Shown here piece by piece: positions 1 to 4,401 of a DNA stretch of 6,117 nt. The stretch covers positions 1 through 6,117 of the forward strand of contig JAISIV010000079.1 of assembly GCA_031261865.1 (NCBI GenBank), in the 5' to 3' direction. Source of the stretch: Lactobacillaceae bacterium (lineage in GTDB: Bacteria; Bacillota; Bacilli; Lactobacillales; Lactobacillaceae). Each line of letters starts with the position of its first letter. Positions within the stretch are counted from its first letter, which is position 1. A program made the position numbers and the translations under genes. A model generated the notes under the pieces. It was not told the origin of the DNA. It searched no databases and worked only from the letters and a program-made list of their open reading frames with translations.

Positions 1-26
1 CGTTGAGATGTGGTTATTGTTTGAAT

Positions 27-872
27 TTACATTTTGCTGAGTTCAGAATTGTCAGTAGTATCGAAATCAATAACTTCTTGTTCGATTGTATTAACTAACT
101 GATTCGAAATTGGATTATAAACACTAGTAGTGTCCAACATATCACGAGCAATAGTTGGATCAGTTTCGTAGTGCAATTTAACATCATATTCTTGGGCAAT
201 TTCTTTTAGTTGTTTAGAACTTACAACCTCCATAATCAAGTGTTCGTATTGAATATGGTTTGTCTCCAAAAACTCTTCAACTTCAGCTCGGTTCTTTTCA
301 CGTAATTCACTAACTATTACTTTAATTGGATAACTTGGAGCAGTGATTAATTCCCATTGACCGGTAATTGCATTGGAGGCAATGATTCCTTCAAAACGCA
401 TGGACGACACGGCCAAAACCACTCTTTTGTGCATGATGTTCCATTCAAAAATCTTTGGCGATTCAAGAACTTCTAGAGCGAGATCGACTGAATTGGTACC
501 TTTTTTAGTGGAATAAATGGACATTGTAGTAATTTTGTTCCAAGTATCCTCGTCTAGCTTTTCTTTTGCGGCTTGAAAGGCACTACCTTCATTAGTGGAG
601 TCGTCGATTAAAAGAATGTTTTGATAACTCTTTGGTGATTTTGCTGATTCCTCGCGCAAACGATAACCGATTTTTTCAGAAGCAAGGTCAGCTACTAATT
701 CATTAAAGCTAACAACTGGTTTGTTAAGAAAAAGACCGATTAAGGTTGCTGGAATCATGCCTCGACGAGGTAGGCCGACAATTAAGTCGAAATTATATGA
801 CTGTAAACGAGCTTGATTATCTTTGATAAGTGTATTCAAGTCATTTAAAGTACGGTAGAAAAATTTTGTCAT
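27..872 (-). CDS. Phosphoribosyltransferase-like protein with degenerate C-terminal HAD-like domain
   Basis: This 281-residue protein reads as two domains. Residues about 25-125 look like a type I phosphoribosyltransferase fold: a hydrophobic strand followed by GLPRRGM (33-39), then a PRPP-loop-like segment IDDSTNEGSA (89-98) preceded by a hydrophobic strand. The loop keeps the two acidic residues and the Gly but departs from the textbook pattern. Residues about 140-265 resemble the HAD-like domain fused to such proteins in some polysaccharide loci: IFEWN (141-145), a motif II-like IVSELREKNR (186-195) and an acidic HYETD (234-238). Where relatives carry a DxDG nucleophile, this one has AVSSMRFEG (154-162), so phosphatase activity is doubtful. 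Substrate is unknown. An upstream in-frame ATG at 908 would add 12 residues, but those lie inside a palindromic element, so I prefer the ATG at 870-872. Neither start has a nearby Shine-Dalgarno. It lies downstream of gltX, separated from it by a terminator. The family call is from memory of motifs, not from a search. Confidence 0.72.
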   Translation of the reverse strand: MTKFFYRTLNDLNTLIKDNQARLQSYNFDLIVGLPRRGMIPATLIGLFLNKPVVSFNELVADLASEKIGYRLREESAKSPKSYQNILLIDDSTNEGSAFQAAKEKLDEDTWNKITTMSIYSTKKGTNSVDLALEVLESPKIFEWNIMHKRVVLAVSSMRFEGIIASNAITGQWELITAPSYPIKVIVSELREKNRAEVEEFLETNHIQYEHLIMEVVSSKQLKEIAQEYDVKLHYETDPTIARDMLDTTSVYNPISNQLVNTIEQEVIDFDTTDNSELSKM

Positions 873-882
873 GTTGTAAGAG

Positions 883-1042
883 CGCGAAGCTGAACGGGTT
901 GCAAGCATGGCATAAGCGGTTCTAAAAGCGAAATGCGCGGAGCGGATTTTGCTTGTGAGTCCTTAAGTGTAGACTTGGCAACTTCGTTGCCTTAGTCGAA
1001 CTTACGCAAAGCTATGCTCATCTTGCAGTTCAGTTGAGCGCG
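883..1042. repeat. 160-bp imperfect palindrome (long hairpin / MITE-like candidate)
   Basis: The segment folds back on itself along its whole length. Pairings visible on the plus strand: CGCG 883-886 with 1039-1042; CTGAAC 890-895 with GTTCAG 1028-1033; 901-917 with 1011-1026 (GCAAG/CTTGC, ATG/CAT, GCATA/TATGC, GC/GC, with small bulges); TTTGC 948-952 with GCAAA 1006-1010; AAGT 965-968 with ACTT 1000-1003; GACT 972-975 with AGTC 994-997; and an apical GGCAAC-TTC-GTTGCC at 977-991. Only 918-947 on the left arm has no opposite partner. It has no convincing ORF, and I see no target-site duplication. It could be a non-autonomous mobile element, a dispersed intergenic repeat, or a structured 5' leader of the downstream gene. 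Only one copy is present in this window. Confidence 0.7.
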
Positions 1043-1052
1043 TTTCCTTTCT
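1043..1052 (-). promoter_or_regulatory. Shine-Dalgarno-like site separated from its gene by the palindrome
   Basis: The minus strand reads AGAAAGGAAA here, a fair Shine-Dalgarno sequence with no start codon at the usual distance. It abuts the outer end of the palindrome at 883-1042. If that element were removed or folded out, the site would lie about nine nucleotides from the ATG at 872, a normal spacing. It is therefore probably the original ribosome binding site of the phosphoribosyltransferase-like gene. This is inference from spacing only. Confidence 0.4.
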
Positions 1053-1063
1053 AATAAGAGAAT

Positions 1064-1090
1064 AAAAACCCCGAAAATTCGGAGTTTTTT
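1064..1090 (-). terminator. Rho-independent terminator of gltX
   Basis: AAAAACCCCGAA and TTCGGAGTTTTT form an inverted repeat with a short A/T loop and one mismatch. On the minus strand the hairpin is followed by a T-rich run (GGTTTTTATT), as expected for an intrinsic terminator of gltX. Its upstream arm overlaps the gltX TAA stop at 1089-1091. The flanking A and T runs make it nearly symmetrical, but no plus-strand gene ends here. Confidence 0.85.
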
Positions 1091-2564
1091 ATAATGAATC
1101 AATATTTCGAAGCGTCCAGTCTTTTCCCATGAGTGCCAAAATTTCTGGCAAGTTAGGACCTTGAGTTTCTCTGGTTGTTGCTAGTCTCAATGGATTCCAG
1201 AGAGCACGACCCTTGATGTCTTCAGTCTGAAGCCCACGAATAACATCCATGATATTGCCGGCCGAAAAATCAGCCAATGACCCAAGTTGATTTCTAAAAT
1301 CTGCAATCAATTGATCATTTTGTGGTTCTTCAACTAAAGCTTTGTCGTCTTCAGATAAATCATGTAATTCAAAGAATGGGTATCTAACGAGTTCAACAAT
1401 TTCTTTGGTGTAGGAGATACCCTCAACACCGGCAATTTCAAACATCTTGTTATAAAACGCGGAATTACCTTGATAGTCGCCTTCTCTTAGCAAACCTGCT
1501 TGAACCAATTGTTCGGCAAGTTGAGGCATAACGGTTTCAAGTGAACGACGCATCCATTGATTATTAATCCATTGAAGTTTCTTTTGATCGAACTTTGCTG
1601 GAGATTTGGATAGACGAGTTTCATCGAACATCTCGATGAATTCTTGGGCAGTAAAGATTTCATCTTCACCTTTAGGAGACCAACCAAGTAAACCAATGAA
1701 ATTAAACATAGCTTGTGGAAGATAACCAAGTTCACGATACTGTTCGACGAATTGAAGAACATTTTCATCACGCTTAGAAAGTTTCTTTCCAGTTTCACCA
1801 TTGATGATTAATGTCATGTGACCAAAAGTTGGGATTGTCCAACCAAGAGCTTCATAAATCATCATTTGTTTAGGGGTGTTTGAAACGTGATCATCGCCTC
1901 GAAGGACGTGGGAAATTTCCATGAGGTGGTCGTCGACTACAACGGCAAAATTATAAGTTGGCATTCCATCAGCTTTTTGAATAACCCAATCACCACCAAC
2001 TTCCTTAGCAGCGATTTTCATGGGACCTTTAACGATATCGTTCCATTCAAAGATTTGTTCTTCCGGTACGCGGAAACGGATAACCGGCTTTAAGCCTTGC
2101 GCTTCGAATTCAGCGTATTTAGCTTCGCGTTCTTCATTGGAAAGGCCTTCATATTCATAAACATAATGAGGGGCTTGCTTTGCAGCCATTTGTGCTTCAC
2201 GTTCAGAAGCCAATTGTTCTGAAGACTTATAGGACTTATAGGCCAAACCTTTTTCAAGTAATTCATCAATATACTTTTGATAGATACCTTGAGCATTTCG
2301 TTCGGATTGGCGGTAGGGACCATATTGGTCGTTGGGTTTATCTGGCGATTCGTCCCAATCAATTCCTAACCATTTGAGGTTATCTAATTGGCTTTCTTCA
2401 CCGCCTTCAACGTTTCTAGCGGTATCGGTATCTTCAATACGGATGATAAAAGTTCCATTATTGTGACGCGCGAAAATCCAATTAAAGATGGCAGTACGTG
2501 CGTTTCCAATGTGTAAATGCCCCGTTGGAGAAGGAGCATATCTTACTCGAATTTTTTCTGTCAT
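1089..2564 (-). CDS. gltX: Glutamyl-tRNA synthetase (class I)
   Basis: This cytoplasmic enzyme attaches glutamate to tRNA(Glu). In bacteria of this group the GltX type is usually non-discriminating and also makes Glu-tRNA(Gln), which GatCAB then amidates. The 491-residue length is normal. The Rossmann catalytic domain opens with RYAPSPTGHLHIGNART, carrying the HIGH-type motif HLHIG at 16-20; IRIEDTD follows at 41-47, and the KMSKS-type loop is KLSKR at 261-265. LRGDDHVSNTP (221-231) is also typical. The last 160 residues or so form the helical anticodon-binding part. The zinc-binding cysteines of some relatives are absent: the region near residues 108-120 reads AYKSYKSSEQL. The start is fixed by the family's N-terminus, yet no Shine-Dalgarno precedes it (upstream bases AATAAACCCT). 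It is divergent from the YbjQ-family gene and ends in a strong terminator, so it is probably monocistronic. Confidence 0.97.
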   Translation of the reverse strand: MTEKIRVRYAPSPTGHLHIGNARTAIFNWIFARHNNGTFIIRIEDTDTARNVEGGEESQLDNLKWLGIDWDESPDKPNDQYGPYRQSERNAQGIYQKYIDELLEKGLAYKSYKSSEQLASEREAQMAAKQAPHYVYEYEGLSNEEREAKYAEFEAQGLKPVIRFRVPEEQIFEWNDIVKGPMKIAAKEVGGDWVIQKADGMPTYNFAVVVDDHLMEISHVLRGDDHVSNTPKQMMIYEALGWTIPTFGHMTLIINGETGKKLSKRDENVLQFVEQYRELGYLPQAMFNFIGLLGWSPKGEDEIFTAQEFIEMFDETRLSKSPAKFDQKKLQWINNQWMRRSLETVMPQLAEQLVQAGLLREGDYQGNSAFYNKMFEIAGVEGISYTKEIVELVRYPFFELHDLSEDDKALVEEPQNDQLIADFRNQLGSLADFSAGNIMDVIRGLQTEDIKGRALWNPLRLATTRETQGPNLPEILALMGKDWTLRNIDSL

Positions 2565-2571
2565 AGGGTTT

Positions 2572-2577
2572 ATTTTA
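2572..2577 (-). promoter_or_regulatory. Putative -10 element of gltX, placed for a leaderless transcript
   Basis: The minus strand reads TAAAAT here, one base from the TATAAT consensus, and only seven bases (AAACCCT) separate it from the gltX ATG at 2562-2564. Transcription from it would start at or next to the A of the ATG. The -35 region about 17 bases upstream (TTTTCG or TTTCGA) is poor. A second A/T-rich candidate, TATTAT near 2600-2607, would give a short leader but still no Shine-Dalgarno. Confidence 0.4.
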
Positions 2578-2631
2578 TCTCAAAGAATCGTGTTCGAAAA
2601 ATAATATTGCGCGTAGTTAACTTTGTAGCAG

Positions 2632-2652
2632 TATGATTTTGCGAAGAAAGGA
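2632..2652 (+). promoter_or_regulatory. Putative -10 box and ribosome binding site of the YbjQ-family gene
   Basis: TATGAT at 2632-2637 is a good -10 candidate. The best -35 candidate, TTGCGC at 2607-2612, is weak and 19 bases away. AAAGGA at 2647-2652 is a clear Shine-Dalgarno, six bases before the ATG at 2659. The very short leader implied would start around 2644, so the promoter call is less sure than the ribosome binding site. A small palindrome, AGTTAACT at 2615-2622, lies between this gene and gltX. Confidence 0.45.
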
Positions 2653-2658
2653 TTTCTT

Positions 2659-2991
2659 ATGGCTAAAGAAACGATTTTAGTAGTTACAAGTGAAAATATT
2701 GCAGGGTATTCCGTTACAGAAACATTAGGAGAAGTGTTCGGACAAACTACTCGTTCGAGAAATGTCTTCTCTCAGATTGGACAAGGTCTCAAGGCGGTTG
2801 TTGGAGGAGAGATCAAGGGATATACGCAACTTCAAGACGAAGCACGTTTCGAAGCTCTCGCTCGAATGCGTCAATAAGCCGAAAAACTTGGTGCCGATGC
2901 GGTAATCATGTTTAGGTTCGACACGGGGTCGTCACCAATCGGTGAATCAGTTGCCGCATATGGAACCGCCGTAAAGATAACCAAGAAATAG
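2659..2991 (+). pseudogene. YbjQ/UPF0145-family protein gene interrupted by an in-frame TAA
   Basis: Read through from ATG 2659 to TAG 2989-2991, the frame has 110 sense-or-stop positions before the final stop, matching the usual length of about 105-110 residues for this family (E. coli YbjQ, Pfam YbjQ_1, sometimes labelled heavy-metal-binding). Family features span both halves: ETLGEVFG near the N-terminus, VVGGEIKGYTQL in the middle, and AEKLGADAVIMFRFD then YGTAVKI at the C-terminus. Codon 73 (2875-2877) is TAA, lying between RMRQ and AEKLGADAV. Relatives have Glu or Gln there, so a single base change (GAA or CAA to TAA) explains it. Frame and downstream sequence are otherwise intact, pointing to a recent lesion, a sequencing error, or readthrough. 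As written, only 72 residues would be made, lacking the conserved LGADAV strand, probably non-functional. Family members form pentameric rings; their role is unknown. Shine-Dalgarno AAAGGA precedes the start. Confidence 0.88.
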
Positions 2992-3030
2992 AAAAATGCT
3001 TCAGGTTAAATGAAAACTTGAAGCATTTTT
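2992..3030. terminator. Bidirectional terminator between convergent genes
   Basis: AAAAATGCTTCAGGTT (2992-3007) pairs with AACTTGAAGCATTTTT (3015-3030), giving a 16-bp stem with one G-T wobble around a seven-base loop. Outer A and T runs supply a U-tract in both directions. The plus-strand TAG ends at 2991 and the opposing TAA occupies 3029-3031, so the hairpin fills the entire gap and serves both the YbjQ-family gene and the small membrane protein gene. Confidence 0.92.
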
Positions 3031-3307
3031 ACTGAATATTTAAGATAATTCCGGCGGCTACTCCGATTGTTCCAATCAAAACAACGAACTGCAAGCCTCG
3101 ACGGATGTTCCAGTACCAACCCTGTTCAAACTTCCAAATAAAATGGATTTGGTTTTTCGGTCCACGATAAGTTATAAAAACCAATAAAGCCAAAATAGCA
3201 AGTATTACCGCGATCGGAGCTTGTAAGACGTTATGTCCAGCGTGGAACCAAACATAATCAAAAAACGAAGCCACTCCTATAAGAATTGAGATAAAAGTTG
3301 AAAGCAT
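3029..3307 (-). CDS. Small membrane protein of unknown function, three predicted helices
   Basis: I do not recognise this 92-residue protein. It has three hydrophobic stretches at about 2-21, 28-47 and 71-89. The loop between helices 2 and 3 (about 48-70) is rich in basic and aromatic residues (YRGPKNQIHF, FEQGWYWNIRRG) and is probably cytoplasmic by the positive-inside rule, leaving the C-terminus outside. No catalytic motif is visible. The gene looks real: AAGGAG at 3316-3321 lies eight bases before the ATG, and the stop runs straight into a strong terminator. A second ATG at 3309-3311 is closer to the Shine-Dalgarno but opens a different frame. It follows csp on the same strand, after the csp terminator, so it is either transcribed by readthrough from csp or from a weak promoter in the 3308-3340 spacer (TACAAT overlaps the terminator's T-run). 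Confidence 0.8.
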   Translation of the reverse strand: MLSTFISILIGVASFFDYVWFHAGHNVLQAPIAVILAILALLVFITYRGPKNQIHFIWKFEQGWYWNIRRGLQFVVLIGTIGVAAGIILNIQ

Positions 3308-3332
3308 TCATTGTTCTCCTTGAAGATATTGT

Positions 3333-3364
3333 AAAAAAATAACCTCCCAAATGGGAGATTATTT
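3333..3364 (-). terminator. Rho-independent terminator of the cold-shock gene
   Basis: On the minus strand AATAA-T-CTCCC, loop ATTT, GGGAG-G-TTATT forms a hairpin (3338-3363) followed by a run of seven Ts (3333-3339). It lies 23 bases past the csp stop codon. The stem has one mismatch at its waist. It separates csp from the small membrane protein gene. Confidence 0.87.
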
Positions 3365-3386
3365 GAATTAATTAAATTCTTATGAA

Positions 3387-3587
3387 TTAAAGCTTAACGA
3401 TGTTTGAAGCTTGTTCGCCTTTGTCACCAGTAGTAACATCAAAGCTAACTGCTTGACCTTCGTCAAGAGACTTGTAACCATCACCTTGGATAGATGAGAA
3501 GTGAGCAAAATAGTCTTTTCCGTCTTCACCAGTGATGAATCCGAAACCTTTATCTGCGTTGAACCATTTAACTGTTCCTTGTGCCAT
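3387..3587 (-). CDS. csp: Cold-shock protein (CspA family)
   Basis: This is a 66-residue single cold-shock domain protein, the normal size for the family. Such proteins are cytoplasmic nucleic-acid chaperones that bind single-stranded RNA and DNA and keep mRNA unfolded at low temperature or during growth transitions. It opens MAQGTVKWFNADKGFGFI, with the RNP1 motif KGFGFI at 13-18; the RNP2-like segment is DYFAHF at 25-30, where many relatives have VFVHF. The C-terminus (GEQASNIVKL) is typical. The frame is open for 31 codons further upstream, but the family N-terminus and an AAAAGG Shine-Dalgarno (3595-3600), seven bases before ATG 3585-3587, fix the start here. A long leader with an 8-bp hairpin lies just upstream. 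With its own terminator it is likely monocistronic. Which paralogue it is cannot be told from this window. Confidence 0.97.
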   Translation of the reverse strand: MAQGTVKWFNADKGFGFITGEDGKDYFAHFSSIQGDGYKSLDEGQAVSFDVTTGDKGEQASNIVKL

Positions 3588-3605
3588 AGTAATACCTTTT
3601 CCTTG

Positions 3606-3638
3606 CACCATTGTGCGTAAATTTTTGTACCAATGGTG
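3606..3638 (-). promoter_or_regulatory. Hairpin in the csp 5' leader next to the ribosome binding site
   Basis: CACCATTG and CAATGGTG form a perfect 8-bp stem around a 17-base loop, within which GTA and TAC can pair further. On the csp transcript its 3' foot lies within a few bases of the purine-rich AAGGAAAAGG Shine-Dalgarno region. Cold-shock mRNAs commonly have long, temperature-responsive leaders, so this could affect translation, but a regulatory role is inferred from position alone. Confidence 0.5.
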
Positions 3639-3682
3639 AAACGAAATGCATAACAAACGAGTAACCCTTAAATACAACACTA

Positions 3683-3693
3683 AGTATATAACA
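3683..3693 (-). promoter_or_regulatory. Putative csp promoter (extended -10 region)
   Basis: The minus strand reads TGTTATATACT. It offers an extended -10 (TG-T-TATATA) or the overlapping TATACT. TTGAAC at 3698-3703 resembles a -35 box but is too close to serve this -10. A start near 3677 would give a csp leader of roughly 90 nucleotides, typical of cold-shock genes. No terminator is visible between the DUF4811 gene and this site, so readthrough from upstream is possible. Confidence 0.35.
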
Positions 3694-3720
3694 AATGTTC
3701 AACTAAAAAACATAAAAAGA

Positions 3721-4401
3721 TTACTTCGGACGATTAGTAGCTTGAATAAGTGAAATGTTATTGGCTGCGGCCTTTTTTAAATCACCTTCGGCCATTGCCT
3801 TTTTCATATCTTGGGCCAGCAACAAGACCGCGGGGTCGGAATCCGGAGTCAAAGTAGCAATGGCTTTTTGCATTGCAGTTAGTTCTTCTTTAGAAGCGGT
3901 AGTCCAAGTTTCTGGAAGCTGATAAGTAACTTCTGTTTTAGTTACTACTTTATCCATTTCAAAAACGCCGAACAAAAACTTAAAAAATGAGTTGTTGTAT
4001 TTATATTTAGTGACTTTTAATACACGATAAGCCTTCTCGCCACCAACTTTGACAACCTTCATTGTTTTATCAAGTTTAGGCGCATCCACTTTAGTATCCG
4101 TTGCAGAAGCGTCTTTTGAATAAACATAGGCGTCTACTTTCGAACCTTTATTTATCGGTTCAGCAATTAAGATTCCTGCAGGCGTTTTATTGCCGGTAGC
4201 CGAAAAAATCTGAGTTTTAGTGGTTTGAATGTCTTTTTTAACACCGTAATAGTTGAACATATGTTCAGAAGTGGCAAACACGGAAAGGATCAAACCAAGT
4301 AAAGAGATTGTCCCAAAAATAAAACGAAACGCTTTTTTACTAATGAGTGTCCAACTTACAAAAGTTAAAATCGCAAATACTGCAATTACTCCAATAATCA
4401 T
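3721..4401 (-). CDS. DUF4811 domain-containing membrane protein
   Basis: This 226-residue protein has two N-terminal hydrophobic helices (about 2-20 and 27-45) joined by a basic loop (SKKAFR), then a soluble region of about 180 residues rich in Lys, Thr and Ala. The basic loop predicts both termini outside the cell, so the soluble part is probably extracytoplasmic (inference). I recognise it as the DUF4811 type found directly after EmrB/QacA-like exporters in lactobacilli; its biochemical role is not known to me. The soluble part contains YVYSKD (92-97) and a second hydrophobic/aromatic patch SFFKFLFGVF (138-147). The ATG overlaps the exporter's TGA by four bases (ATGA), and its AAAGGAG lies inside the end of the exporter gene, so the two are translationally coupled. 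It is likely an accessory or partner of the exporter. No clear hairpin terminator follows its TAA. Confidence 0.8.
   Translation of the reverse strand: MIIGVIAVFAILTFVSWTLISKKAFRFIFGTISLLGLILSVFATSEHMFNYYGVKKDIQTTKTQIFSATGNKTPAGILIAEPINKGSKVDAYVYSKDASATDTKVDAPKLDKTMKVVKVGGEKAYRVLKVTKYKYNNSFFKFLFGVFEMDKVVTKTEVTYQLPETWTTASKEELTAMQKAIATLTPDSDPAVLLLAQDMKKAMAEGDLKKAAANNISLIQATNRPK

Noticed and set aside
873..908. In-frame ATG extending the phosphoribosyltransferase-like protein by 12 residues
   Set aside because: The extension is encoded by the arm of the palindrome, has no Shine-Dalgarno and an unlike, Arg/Ser-rich composition. The ATG at 872 gives a more natural N-terminus.
871..1060. Target-site duplication flanking the palindrome
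   Set aside because: Bases outside the two ends (about 873-882 and 1043-1052) share no convincing direct repeat, so a transposition origin remains unproven.
909..1060. T-box or other riboswitch upstream of the phosphoribosyltransferase-like gene
   Set aside because: I see no T-box sequence, no specifier arrangement and no terminator/antiterminator pair. The region is explained by one long hairpin.
1487..1801. Open frames inside gltX on both strands (for example 1487-1801, 1887-2093, 2090-2362, 2180-2377)
   Set aside because: They lie wholly within the well-supported gltX frame, have no family-like sequence and no ribosome binding sites; they are out-of-frame shadows.
2615..2622. AGTTAACT palindrome as an operator between gltX and the YbjQ-family gene
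   Set aside because: At eight bases in A/T-rich DNA it could easily be chance, and the symmetry does not extend outward.
3588..3680. 31-codon upstream extension of the csp frame
   Set aside because: Cold-shock proteins of this family start at the MxxGTVKWFN segment, a good Shine-Dalgarno lies just before that ATG, and the extension would cover the leader hairpin.
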